Assembly (NCBI RefSeq): GCF_029338555.1
Contig: NZ_CP119991.1
Coordinates: 62,001 to 126,000 of the forward strand
Direction: 5' to 3'
Length of the DNA stretch: 64,000 bases
DNA from: Halobaculum marinum
Lineage (GTDB): Archaea; Halobacteriota; Halobacteria; Halobacteriales; Haloferacaceae
Below are positions 16,635 to 25,415 of the stretch, in pieces (the stretch's first letter is position 1; each line of letters begins with the position of its first letter). Below the pieces are notes generated by a model. It was not told where the DNA came from. It ran no database searches and saw only the letters and a program-made list of their open reading frames with translations. The translations under genes were made by a program, and so were the position numbers.

Positions 16635-18776
16635 ATGTCCGCGGATCGGAGTACCGTCAACGTACTCCACGTCGACGACGACCCACAGCTCTCTGAGTTG
16701 GCGTCGAAGATGCTCGCCGCCGAGAGCGACCGGATCGTCACCGAGACGGTCGAGTCCGCCGACGAGGCGCTCGACCGACTCGAACCGGGGGCGTTCGACT
16801 GTGTCGTCTCCGACTACGAGATGCCGCGGATGGACGGCATCGAGTTCCTCCGGGCGGTCCGTGCCCGCGACCGCTCGCTCCCGTTCATCCTGTTCACTGG
16901 CAAGGGGAGCGAGGAGGTAGCGAGCGAGGCCATCTCCGCCGGCGTGACGGAGTACCTCCAAAAGCGCGGCGGGCGCGACACGTACGCGATCCTCGCCCAC
17001 CGGATCGAGAACGCCGTGGACGCCCACCGGGCGTCGACGCGGGCCGAGAACCGCCAGCGACGGCTCGAACAGATCTTGAAGACCGTCCCCGGCGGCGTCG
17101 TCCAACTCGACCGCGACGGGCAGATTGTCCTCGCGAACGACCGCGCGGAGGAGGTGCTCGACCTCTCCACGCCGGCGTTCGACAGCGGCGCCGAGGGCGA
17201 CTCCGCGCGGCGGAGCGACGACACGGACGGCGATCCGGTCGTCGATGAGGACCTCCCCGTCGACCGCGTCGTCGAGTCGGGTGCCCCCGTGTACGGCGTG
17301 CGCCGCACCATCGACTGGCCAAACGGGACGAGGACGGTGCTCCGCGTGAACGGCGCGCCGGTGTTCGACGGTGCCGGCGACGTCGAGAGCGTCGTCTTCT
17401 CGCTCACGGACGTGACCGACCACCTGGACCAGCGTCGCGAGTTGGCGTCGGTGCAGAGTCGCCTGGAGGCGCTGGTCGGGAACCTGCCAGTCGTGCTGTT
17501 CGGCGTCGACGAAGACGGGGTGTTCACCCTCTCAGAGGGGCAGGGGTTGGACGCCCTCGCCGTCGACCCCGGTGAGGTCGTCGGGCGACGAGTCGCCGAC
17601 GTGTACGACCACCCGGACATCCACCGCGACTTGGAGCGAGCCCTCGACGGCCAGTCGGTCGAGGGACGGTACACCATCGACGAGGCGGTGTTCGACGTGG
17701 TGTACCGCCCCGTCGAGGGATCCAGTGTCGGCACGGTCGTGGTCGGCGTCGCCCGCGACGTGACCGAACAACGGCGCCGCGAGGTCGAACTCCGGCGGAG
17801 CCGCCAACAGTACCAGGCGCTCGTCGACAACTTCCCAAACGGCGGCGTGTTCCTGTTCGACGCAGACCTCCGCTACACCCTCGCGGGCGGCGAGGGGCTC
17901 TCGGACGTGGGGCTCTCCTCGGCTGACTTCGAGGGGAAGCGCCCGAACGACCTGTTCCCGGCGGACATCGCCGCGGAGTTGGAAGACGCCTACCGCGCCG
18001 CGCTCGACGGCGAGACGCGCGTGTTCGAGCAGTCGTACCAGGGCGGGCACTACCGGGTCCGTGTCGTCCCCGTCGGCGGCGACGACTCGCCGACGGATGT
18101 CGGCCTCGCGGTGTCGGAGGACATCACCGAGCGGCGCGAGCAACGGCAGGCGCTGCGCCGCCAGAACGAACGGCTGGAGGAGTTCGTCGACGTCCTCTCA
18201 CACGACCTCCGGAACCCGCTCAACGTCGCGACCGGGCGGCTCACGCTCGCACGAGAGGAGTGTGACAGCGAGCACCTCGACGACATCGACACCGCGCTCG
18301 ACCGCTGTCTGGAACTCATCTCCGACCTCCTCACGTTCGCCCAGGAGGGCACCGCCACCATCGACACCGAACCGGTCTCCCTCCCGGCGGTGGTCGACGA
18401 GTGCTGGCAGACCGTCGAGACCGGCGACGCCACGCTCAGTGTCGACGCAGCCGGCCGGATCGTGGCCGACGAGAGTCGTCTCAAACAGGTGTTCGAGAAC
18501 CTGATCCGCAACGCGGTCGACCACGGCGACCCGGGCGTCGAAATCGTCGTCGAAGCGCTCCCCGACGGCTTCGCCGTCACGGACGACGGCCCCGGGATCC
18601 CAGCCGACCGTCGCGACAACGTGTTCGAAGCGGGGTACTCGACGGCCACCGGCGGCACTGGGTTCGGGCTGTCCATCGTCCAACGGATCGCCGACAGCCA
18701 CGGCTGGTCGATCACGGTGACTGAAGGCGGCGCCGGCGGCGCGCGCTTCGAGGTCACCGGCGTCGAGTCGGCGTGA
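16635..18776 (+). CDS. REC-PAS-PAS-PAS hybrid histidine kinase
   Basis: This is a soluble 713-aa signalling protein. A receiver domain (residues 8-125) carries the acidic pocket HVDDD and phospho-acceptor Asp 60 in VVSDYEMPRMDG. Three PAS-like domains follow (about 135-255, 262-385 and 390-505), each opening with a phrase such as TVPGGVVQLDRDG. A HisKA helix has His 523 (LSHDLRNPLN), and a HATPase domain has NLIRNAVDHG, DDGPGIP and GTGFGLSIV. No membrane segment is present, so it acts in the cytoplasm, probably in a phosphorelay. REC at the N-terminus suggests control by another kinase. Confidence 0.92.
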   Translation: MSADRSTVNVLHVDDDPQLSELASKMLAAESDRIVTETVESADEALDRLEPGAFDCVVSDYEMPRMDGIEFLRAVRARDRSLPFILFTGKGSEEVASEAISAGVTEYLQKRGGRDTYAILAHRIENAVDAHRASTRAENRQRRLEQILKTVPGGVVQLDRDGQIVLANDRAEEVLDLSTPAFDSGAEGDSARRSDDTDGDPVVDEDLPVDRVVESGAPVYGVRRTIDWPNGTRTVLRVNGAPVFDGAGDVESVVFSLTDVTDHLDQRRELASVQSRLEALVGNLPVVLFGVDEDGVFTLSEGQGLDALAVDPGEVVGRRVADVYDHPDIHRDLERALDGQSVEGRYTIDEAVFDVVYRPVEGSSVGTVVVGVARDVTEQRRREVELRRSRQQYQALVDNFPNGGVFLFDADLRYTLAGGEGLSDVGLSSADFEGKRPNDLFPADIAAELEDAYRAALDGETRVFEQSYQGGHYRVRVVPVGGDDSPTDVGLAVSEDITERREQRQALRRQNERLEEFVDVLSHDLRNPLNVATGRLTLAREECDSEHLDDIDTALDRCLELISDLLTFAQEGTATIDTEPVSLPAVVDECWQTVETGDATLSVDAAGRIVADESRLKQVFENLIRNAVDHGDPGVEIVVEALPDGFAVTDDGPGIPADRRDNVFEAGYSTATGGTGFGLSIVQRIADSHGWSITVTEGGAGGARFEVTGVESA

Positions 18777-18847
18777 GCAGACTAGTCCGCGAGACTGCCC
18801 AGCCCGGTCGGGGGACTTAACGGGCCACCCGCCGTCGACCTGGCAGT

Positions 18848-19936
18848 ATGGAGACAGCCCTCGCGGATTATCTCGACGACTTCACGCGACGCGACTGGCA
18901 GACACTCGACCCCGACGCCGTCACCGACCCCGTTCGGATCGCGGTCGTCGGCCTCGGCTGGTTCGCGCGCGAGTGGGCGCTCCCGGGCATCGCTCGCTCG
19001 GCGTACACCGAGGCCACCGTCGTCACCGACGTCGACGCCGACGCCGTCGAGGCGGTCGCCGCCGACCACGACGTGACGGGCGTCACACCCGAGGAGCTTC
19101 GGTCGGGTGCGGTCGCCGACGAGTACGACGCGGTGTACGTCGCGACGCCGAACGCGACCCACCTGGAGTACGTGACGGCCGCCGCCGAGCAGGGGAAGGC
19201 CGTCCTGTGTGAGAAGCCGCTAGAGTCGACGTTCGACCGCGCCGAACGCCTCGTCGCGGCCTGTGAGGACGCCGGTGTCCCGCTCATGGTCGGCTACCGG
19301 ATGCAGACCGACCCGGCGGTCCGGCGGCTGAAAGACCTCATCGAGGCGGGCGTCGTCGGCGACGTGGTCCACGTGCACGCGACGATGTCGCAGACGATGC
19401 TCGGCGAACTGTCCACCGACACCGACCAGTGGCGCCTCGACCCGGAGCTGTCGGGCGGCAACGCGCTCATGGACATCGGCATCTACCCGCTCAACACGAC
19501 GCGGTTCGTGCTGGCGGCCGAGCCCGAGCAGGTGTACGGGACCACCCGCACGGAACACGAGGCGTTCGCCGGCGTCGACGAACACGCCAGCTACCGCCTC
19601 ACGTTCCCCGGCGGCGTCGAGGCGATGTGCTCGGTCAGCCAGAACGCCCAGCACGCGAGTCGTCTCGACGTGACGGGGACGGAAGGACGGGTGATCCTCG
19701 ATCCGGCGTTCTACGAGCGCGAGGACCGCGGCTTCGCCGTCGTGCGCGGCGGGACGCGCGTCGACGTGGAGTTCGAACAGGTCCACCAGGTCGAAGAGGA
19801 GTTCGCCTACTTCGGGCACCACCTGCTCGCGGACGAACCGTTCTACCCGGACGGCGAGCACGCACTCGGGGACATGCGCGCGCTGGACGCCATCTACGAG
19901 TCAGCCGACACCGGCCTCCCGGTCGACCTCACGTAG
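18848..19936 (+). CDS. gfo6: Gfo/Idh/MocA oxidoreductase, D-xylose 1-dehydrogenase-like
   Basis: This is a 362-aa NAD(P)-dependent sugar dehydrogenase. The nucleotide-binding fold begins RIAVVGLGWFAREWALPGI (near residue 34). The family motif CEKPLEST is present (EKP near residue 122), with a later GYRMQTDPAVRRLKDLI. Sequence style and the N-terminal extension match the haloarchaeal Gfo6 group, whose members oxidise D-xylose to xylonolactone in the archaeal pentose pathway. No other xylose-pathway gene is adjacent, so specificity is inferred. The 3' end overlaps the convergent stress-protein gene by eight bases. Confidence 0.82.
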   Translation: METALADYLDDFTRRDWQTLDPDAVTDPVRIAVVGLGWFAREWALPGIARSAYTEATVVTDVDADAVEAVAADHDVTGVTPEELRSGAVADEYDAVYVATPNATHLEYVTAAAEQGKAVLCEKPLESTFDRAERLVAACEDAGVPLMVGYRMQTDPAVRRLKDLIEAGVVGDVVHVHATMSQTMLGELSTDTDQWRLDPELSGGNALMDIGIYPLNTTRFVLAAEPEQVYGTTRTEHEAFAGVDEHASYRLTFPGGVEAMCSVSQNAQHASRLDVTGTEGRVILDPAFYEREDRGFAVVRGGTRVDVEFEQVHQVEEEFAYFGHHLLADEPFYPDGEHALGDMRALDAIYESADTGLPVDLT

Positions 19937-20438
19937 CGTCCGCCACTTCCTCTTCGAGGAGCTCCTCGCTCGGCAACGCCTCCTCCAACTTCTTGACCTT
20001 CGAGGGGACCGGTTGCGAGACGATCATCGTGTCGTAGCCGCCGCCGGCGGAGACGGCCGACCCGACGCTCAGCGACCCAACCATCCGACCGGCGTTCTCG
20101 CTCCCGATGAAGACGATGCTGACGTCGTGGTTGCGCGCGTATCGGCGGATCCGGTTCGCGATCGTTCCGTAGGGAGCCCCGCGACCGACGACGACGAACT
20201 CGGTGGTCACGTCGGGTGCGATCACGTCGATCGTCTCGCGGAGATTCGCGAGGACCGTCTCCTCGTCGAACGCGTCGTCGTCGCCGATCCAGCCACGCTC
20301 GCGGGCGTACTTGACGTTGTTCCGCGGGACCACGGTGATAGTCGTCACGCCCTCCTCGAGGATCTCGTCGAACTGTGCCGCCCTGATTAGCGCCGCCTTC
20401 GACAGCGCCGACCCGTCGTACGGAACCAACAGCCCCAT
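19929..20438 (-). CDS. Universal stress protein (UspA family)
   Basis: This is a 169-aa soluble protein with the Usp fold. It opens with GLLVPYDGSALSKAALIRAAQF and carries VVVGRGAPYGTIANRIRRYAR. The final strand (SIVFIGSENAGRMVGSLSVGS) stands where the ATP-binding G-2x-G-9x-G motif is found in the family, here modified. The C-terminus adds an acidic tail (EEALPSEELLEEEV). It is convergent with gfo6, with an eight-base overlap. It is a single-domain Usp, unlike the two-domain copies at 43 and 53 kb. Confidence 0.85.
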   Translation of the reverse strand: MGLLVPYDGSALSKAALIRAAQFDEILEEGVTTITVVPRNNVKYARERGWIGDDDAFDEETVLANLRETIDVIAPDVTTEFVVVGRGAPYGTIANRIRRYARNHDVSIVFIGSENAGRMVGSLSVGSAVSAGGGYDTMIVSQPVPSKVKKLEEALPSEELLEEEVADAT

Positions 20439-20519
20439 CGTCCAACTGTCTACAGAGGGGCGCTAAACTGTTTCGTGCGGGCTTGGTGGCGATCCGCTGG
20501 ACGGAGCACGCGCCGCGGG

Positions 20520-21356
20520 CTACCGCTCGATCCCGTACACGTCGCGCGTCCAGTCGCGCGTCGGCGTGTCGTACACCGGGTAGTCGCGGTCGCGGTCGTC
20601 GAGGCGGCGTCGGTCGGCCTCGTCGAGCGACCAGTCGAGATCGGCGTTCGCGCGGATGTGCTCGGGAGTCGTCGACCGCGGGAGCACGACCACGTCGCGG
20701 TCGAGCGCCCACCGGAGGACGACCTGTGCAGGCGACTTGTCGTACGTTTCGGCCAGCTCTTGGACGACCTCGTCGTCGAACACCTCGGCGCGCGCCAGCG
20801 GCGACGACGCCTCGATCACGGTGTCGGACTCGTGGCAGTAGTCGACAAGATCGGGCCGCTGGAACCACGGGTGGAACTCGATCTGGTTGACGGCGATCGG
20901 CACGTCGGTGATGTGGTGGGCACAGCTCAACTGGTAGGCGCTGAAGTTCGACACGCCGACGTTCTTCACGAGGCCGCGCTCGTGGAGGCGGGCCATCGCG
21001 TGCAGCGTCTCTCGTAGGGAGATCGCGGGGTTGGGCCAGTGGATGAGGTACAGATCGAGGTAGTCAGTGCCGAGTCGTTCCAGCGAGTCCTCACACGAGC
21101 GGATCACCGACTCGTAGTCGAGGTTCTTCGCGAGCACTTTCGAGGTGAGGAACACGTCGTCGCGGTCGTAGTCGGCGAGCACGTCGCCGATGACGGCCTC
21201 GTTCTGGTACCCCTCCGCCGTATCGATGTGGGTGTAGCCGGCGTCGAGCGCGGCGCGGACGCTCGTGGCGGTCTCCTCGTCGGTGAGGCCGTACGTCCCC
21301 AGTCCGAGTGCGGGGAGGTCGTCGCCGCTCGGGAGCGTGTACGATGGCAGGTTCAC
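20520..21356 (-). CDS. Aldo/keto reductase
   Basis: This is a 278-aa NADPH-dependent reductase of the AKR superfamily with a TIM barrel. Seen in order are GLGTYGLTDEETATSVRAALDAGYTHIDTAEGYQNE with the catalytic Asp and Tyr, then VFLTSKVL with the lysine. LIHWPNP carries the histidine. NVGVSNFSAYQL, AVNQIEFHPW and the cofactor loop VVLPRSTTPEHI follow. These are all the residues expected of an active enzyme. The natural substrate is unknown; relatives reduce 2,5-diketo-gluconate or methylglyoxal. Confidence 0.93.
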   Translation of the reverse strand: MNLPSYTLPSGDDLPALGLGTYGLTDEETATSVRAALDAGYTHIDTAEGYQNEAVIGDVLADYDRDDVFLTSKVLAKNLDYESVIRSCEDSLERLGTDYLDLYLIHWPNPAISLRETLHAMARLHERGLVKNVGVSNFSAYQLSCAHHITDVPIAVNQIEFHPWFQRPDLVDYCHESDTVIEASSPLARAEVFDDEVVQELAETYDKSPAQVVLRWALDRDVVVLPRSTTPEHIRANADLDWSLDEADRRRLDDRDRDYPVYDTPTRDWTRDVYGIER

Positions 21357-21813
21357 GATTGGCTGTTCACTCGATCATGGGTTGAACGTGCCGGCCATCA
21401 GTGACGTTCGCCACGTCATCGCCGCCGGTGATCACGTGACCTGCGGGACCGTGACCGAGGGCCAACCCGGGCTGTGGATGGACTCCCAGCCGATCCCAGT
21501 CGCCCTGCCATCCGTGTCAGCCAGATAGACGGATCACACACGCCCCCACCTCCACGGCCACGCGCTTCGCGTCTGGTGTGAGGTCGTCGACCTCGGTGAT
21601 GTCGTGCAGTCCTCCGCCGACTGCTGTATACGACAGTACGTTGACCTTATCTGAATGTTGGAAAATACCGCGATACTAACGCCCTCGGACTGAGCCAAAA
21701 CCTGGAATTACTGCCAGTAGGCCGGTCGATACTGCTTGAGTACGTTATCTGTAGTTAAGTGATTGTTCGCTTAACATTTCTACCAGCACAACTCTCCAGC
21801 CCGGGTAGCAGTC
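21357..21813. other. Intergenic stretch with possible gene remnant and inverted repeat
   Basis: There is no convincing gene in these 457 bases. On the minus strand 21517-21675 is open and has haloarchaeal-looking codons near its end (peptide ending TPDAKRVAVEVGACVIRLSG then stop) but no start codon, so it may be the tail of a decayed gene. From 21640 the sequence becomes AT-rich and serves the downstream glycosyltransferase gene. Confidence 0.5.
21754..21775. promoter_or_regulatory. Inverted repeat GTTAAG-N10-CTTAAC
   Basis: This is a perfect six-base inverted repeat with a ten-base spacer, 38 bases before the glycosyltransferase start at 21814, in AT-rich intergenic DNA. Its place over the likely promoter fits an operator. 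No matching site was noticed elsewhere in the window. Confidence 0.4.
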
Positions 21814-23142
21814 GTGCGGATACTAGATCTCATGGACTCTAACGCGAACAAACGGACGGGGCCACAGACGGAAGATGGGTTGACAGCGAACACGGACCCG
21901 GCAGTGGGATTGATCGCGAACGAAGGGAATGCCGAGTGGATCGCCTTTGCGATCGTCCGAGCACGCGCAAGCGGCCACACGCCGATTGCGGCGGGACCAC
22001 CAACGGGTGACTGGCGAGAGTACGCCGCCGACCTGGGCGCGATCGTCATCGAGTACGACGACGCCCCGGTCGAACACTCGCCCAAAGATCTGCTGATCGA
22101 GGCCGCCCGGGAGCGCGGGTTCCCAGGCATCGTCGTCCACGACGGTCGAGGCGACCGGATCGACCTCGACTACAGCATCGCCAAGCTCCTCGAAGGAGAC
22201 TCCTACGCGGTCGAAGCGGTCACAGGTCCCGTCATCGAGACCGCCCGCGTCTTAGCGGGGATCCCAGCGTACAACGAGGCGTCGACGATCGGCGACGTCG
22301 TCCGAGATGTCTCGCAGTACGTCGACTCTGTGCTCGTGGTTGACGACGGGAGTGACGACCGAACCGTTGAAGAAGCACGCGAAGCGGGCGCCGTGGTGGT
22401 CGAACACGGACGAAACCGCGGGTACGGCGGTGCACTCAAGACGATCTTCGAGCAGGCTGCACGAACCGGCGTCGACCACCTCGTCGTCCTTGATGCCGAC
22501 AGTCAACACGACCCTGCGGACGTGCCGCGACTGATCGAGACCCAGCGCCAGGAGGGTGCCGACCTCGTCATCGGAAGCCGATTCGTTGAGGGAGGCACGA
22601 CTGACGCGCCGCTGTACCGCCGGTTCGGGCTGATAGTAGTAAACTCGCTGACAAATATCGGTGCGGGTGCCATCCGGCCGCGAAACTGGGTCAACGATAC
22701 GCAAAGCGGCTTCCGCGCCTACTCTCGCGACCTGATCGAGAGTCTCGCGGCTGACGACACCATCGCCGACCGCATGAGCGCCAGCACCGACATCCTGAAC
22801 CACGCCGTCTCACGGGGCTGCTCTGTCGTCGAGGTTGGGACGGATGTGAGCTACGATGTCGAGGAGGCGAACACGAGACACCCGCTTGCGCACGGACTGA
22901 CGCTGGTACACAACCTCTTGTTGACGTTCGAACGCCGGCGGCCGGTGTCGACCCTTGGAGTCCCCGGGTTCGCAAGTTGGCTCGTCGGCGTCTGGGTCAG
23001 CTATCAACTGTTGGTCCGCTTCTCGACGACGGGAGATCTCAACTTCACGACTGGCGTAGTCGCGGCGATCCTCATGTTCGTCGGGCTAGTAGCCTGTCTC
23101 GGGGCTGTCGTGTGTCACGCGCTGTCACTGTTCGACGAGTGA
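21814..23142 (+). CDS. Family 2 glycosyltransferase with N-terminal extension and C-terminal helices
   Basis: This is a 442-aa membrane-anchored enzyme that transfers a sugar from a nucleotide or dolichol donor, the first gene of the surface-polysaccharide region. Residues 25-135 form an extra alpha-beta domain. The GT2 catalytic domain then runs from VLAGIPAYNEASTIGDVV with VVDDGSDD and the metal motif LDADSQHDP. Two helices close the protein (near 385-440). The layout resembles archaeal dolichyl-phosphate sugar synthases. It begins with GTG at 21814; ATG at 21832 is an alternative. A 22-bp inverted repeat precedes it. Confidence 0.85.
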   Translation: MRILDLMDSNANKRTGPQTEDGLTANTDPAVGLIANEGNAEWIAFAIVRARASGHTPIAAGPPTGDWREYAADLGAIVIEYDDAPVEHSPKDLLIEAARERGFPGIVVHDGRGDRIDLDYSIAKLLEGDSYAVEAVTGPVIETARVLAGIPAYNEASTIGDVVRDVSQYVDSVLVVDDGSDDRTVEEAREAGAVVVEHGRNRGYGGALKTIFEQAARTGVDHLVVLDADSQHDPADVPRLIETQRQEGADLVIGSRFVEGGTTDAPLYRRFGLIVVNSLTNIGAGAIRPRNWVNDTQSGFRAYSRDLIESLAADDTIADRMSASTDILNHAVSRGCSVVEVGTDVSYDVEEANTRHPLAHGLTLVHNLLLTFERRRPVSTLGVPGFASWLVGVWVSYQLLVRFSTTGDLNFTTGVVAAILMFVGLVACLGAVVCHALSLFDE

Positions 23143-23212
23143 GGAGTTGTGGCTGGTAGGGGTGCGTACTTGTGGGAAGAGCAAGCAGCGGAGGAGCGAC
23201 GGCTCCCCGTCC

Positions 23213-24343
23213 TCACATGAGGGGTGGGCCGGCCGTCGTGTCGTCGACCAGCGAGTCCGGGTCCCGGTGTTCGTTGTCGATGAACACCTCGATGGGTCCC
23301 TCGTACGCGAAGTCAACGACCTCCCCCTCGAACCAGAAGCCGGGGAGCGAACTCGCTCGCGGGGCCGTCCCCCCCGCCGTAGTCCCGTCCTGGGACACCC
23401 AGTAGTCGACCGAGGGGTCCTCGGTGTCGAGCTCGATCGCACCGCCGTCGGTTCTGAAGGCGAATTTGGCAGGTTCTTCCCCGCTCGACCGTGCCCAGAA
23501 GTACCGGCGGTCGGTCTGGGACAGGGTCGTCCGCCACAGGCGGACCCACTCGACCTCCATCACCTCGGTCCATTCCTCGTCCATGTCCGCGGAGCCGATG
23601 CTGTTGATGTGGAGGTTTACCATCATATAGAACGGGGCGCCGTTCGCCATCGACTCCAGCATCGTCTCGTCGGTCCACCGCCGGACCCGCTCCCGGTCGA
23701 CGTAATGGGTGACGTGGTCGCTGCGCCACTCGGCGCCGTACACGTGGAAGTTCTCGGTGATGTCGTCACCCGGCTCGTACCGCACGCCGATGTTCTCGTG
23801 GGTGTCGTCGTCGCCCGGTTCGGCCGACGTCGGGTAGTGGAGGTGGTGGTGCGACTGGCGCGTCGGCGCCGGGGAATCCTCGTCGTGCCACTGTTCGACG
23901 ACGTCGATCTCAGGGGGCCACGCCTCGCTGTTGGGCTTCGACCAAAAGGCGTTGTGGAACCCCTCGCGGTCGGCGAACCGGATCTTGGCTTCGAGGTAGC
24001 TTCCCGGCCCGAACGTCACCTTGTTTTTGGTGTTCACGCCTCCGGTCGAGACCTCGGAGCCGTCGTGGCCCCCCGAGAGGACGAGGCGACCGTCCCTTAC
24101 GGTCACGTTCTCGTCGACGATCCGGGCTTCGCTGATCGAGGTGTTCCGTCCCCACCCCCACCCGATCTCCCAGTTGTCGGTGTCGAGCGTGCCGCCGTCG
24201 AAGGTGTCCTCGAACGCCAACGTCCATTTCTCGGGGTCCGGCGGGCCGCCCTCGCTCGGACGCTCCGACTCTTGTGCACGCCCGATGCCGAGGAGTCCGA
24301 CGGCGCCGGCCCCAAGGACTCCGAGCGTCTGTCTGCGGTTCAT
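23213..24343 (-). CDS. Secreted glycoside hydrolase family 16 enzyme
   Basis: This is a 376-aa exported enzyme that cleaves a beta-linked polysaccharide. It begins NRRQTLGVLGAGAVG, a twin-arginine type signal. The GH16 domain (about 38-270) has the catalytic motif E145-I-D147-V-V-E150 and the WSKPNSEAWPPE lead-in. After residue 280 lies a module of about 90 residues running from RYFWARSSGEE to EVFIDNEHRDPDSLV. The GH16 protein at 28 kb carries two copies of the same module. The substrate is uncertain: GH16 covers laminarinases, agarases and carrageenases. Confidence 0.86.
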   Translation of the reverse strand: MNRRQTLGVLGAGAVGLLGIGRAQESERPSEGGPPDPEKWTLAFEDTFDGGTLDTDNWEIGWGWGRNTSISEARIVDENVTVRDGRLVLSGGHDGSEVSTGGVNTKNKVTFGPGSYLEAKIRFADREGFHNAFWSKPNSEAWPPEIDVVEQWHDEDSPAPTRQSHHHLHYPTSAEPGDDDTHENIGVRYEPGDDITENFHVYGAEWRSDHVTHYVDRERVRRWTDETMLESMANGAPFYMMVNLHINSIGSADMDEEWTEVMEVEWVRLWRTTLSQTDRRYFWARSSGEEPAKFAFRTDGGAIELDTEDPSVDYWVSQDGTTAGGTAPRASSLPGFWFEGEVVDFAYEGPIEVFIDNEHRDPDSLVDDTTAGPPLM

Positions 24344-24482
24344 GGTGACTCACTCTCTACCGCTTTGGCTTGTCCGCCCGTGCTCGGTCCACTCAAGGGT
24401 CGAACCACTCGGACTCGTCTACGCGCCGCCGCGAATTAAGTATAGAATCGATACCGTGGACCCCCGCGATCGAAGGCCGGAG

Positions 24483-25250
24483 TTACGAACGAACCGCCCG
24501 CAGAAATGACACGCCCGCCCGATTCGTCGTCGGTCCGGCGAGGCGATCCAACTCGAACCCCGCCTCCCGGAGCAGTTCCTCTAGGTGGGCCGGCGAGTCG
24601 CCGTAGCGGTCACCCATCGACTCGTGGACTTCGATGTACACCGTGTGGACGCCATGGAGCGTCTCGGCCAGTCCCTCGAGTACCGCGAGTTCGGCCCCTT
24701 GGACGTCGATTTTAACGACATCGGGGGACGGGAACGCCGTGCCGGCGATGTCGTCGCCCGCAGCCGTCTCGACCGGCGATCCATCGGCCGCCCGGTCGTC
24801 GACGAGACGGTGGTGGCCGCCGCCCGCCTCGACGAACTCCGAGCGGAGGCCGGCGGACGATCCATCGCGGTTGAGCGCCGTGGCGGCGACCGTCCAGCGC
24901 CCCCTCGGCGCGTTGTGACGGAGGTTGGCGGTGAGCGCGGCGCGGTTCGTCGGTTCGGGCTCGAATGCGACGACGTGGTCGGCGACCCGAGCGGCGAAAC
25001 AGGCGTATGTGCCCACACAAGCGCCCAGATCCCAGACGACGTCGTCGGACTGGAGGTCAGCAAGAAACGCCGCGAGGACGTGTCGCTCGCCGCCGAGCGT
25101 CCGCGCGCGAGTGTACTCCGATCTCGTGGTGGCGCGGAACGTACACTCGACGTTGCCCACGGTGGCGGTCACGTCGCGCCCGACAAGCGCGAGCGCGAGC
25201 CGCCATCCGGCACCGTATGCGCGCGAGAACGCCTCAGATCCCCGGATCAT
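24483..25250 (-). CDS. FkbM-family methyltransferase
   Basis: This is a 255-aa SAM-dependent methyltransferase. SAM motif I is VWDLGACVGTYACFAARV (near residue 72), motif II is VVAFEPEPTNRAAL, and the FkbM end motif is VVKIDVQGAELAVLEGL. FkbM enzymes O-methylate sugars or polyketides; here, inside a polysaccharide locus, methylation of a glycan is likely. It starts with ATG at 25250, divergent from the ATP-grasp gene, with 165 bases between them. Confidence 0.88.
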   Translation of the reverse strand: MIRGSEAFSRAYGAGWRLALALVGRDVTATVGNVECTFRATTRSEYTRARTLGGERHVLAAFLADLQSDDVVWDLGACVGTYACFAARVADHVVAFEPEPTNRAALTANLRHNAPRGRWTVAATALNRDGSSAGLRSEFVEAGGGHHRLVDDRAADGSPVETAAGDDIAGTAFPSPDVVKIDVQGAELAVLEGLAETLHGVHTVYIEVHESMGDRYGDSPAHLEELLREAGFELDRLAGPTTNRAGVSFLRAVRS

Positions 25251-25392
25251 CGGCCCGAAAGTGCCGAGTGGTACCGTCCGTCTCGTGGATCGTCCGTCAT
25301 TGCCGGCGATGCTCGCTCGCCGCGAAAAGTTATTCGTCCGTTGTCACTAAGTACCGCCACCGTACTCCCAGAAGCGGGAGAGTAGCAATACG

Positions 25393-25407
25393 GATACCCC
25401 CGGTATC
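25393..25407. promoter_or_regulatory. Inverted repeat GATACC-CCC-GGTATC
   Basis: This is a perfect inverted repeat of six bases around a three-base centre, ending eight bases before the ATP-grasp ATG at 25416. A site here would overlap the start of transcription of a leaderless message, so it is a candidate repressor site. Only this copy was noticed. Confidence 0.35.
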
Positions 25408-25415
25408 GTGTCACG

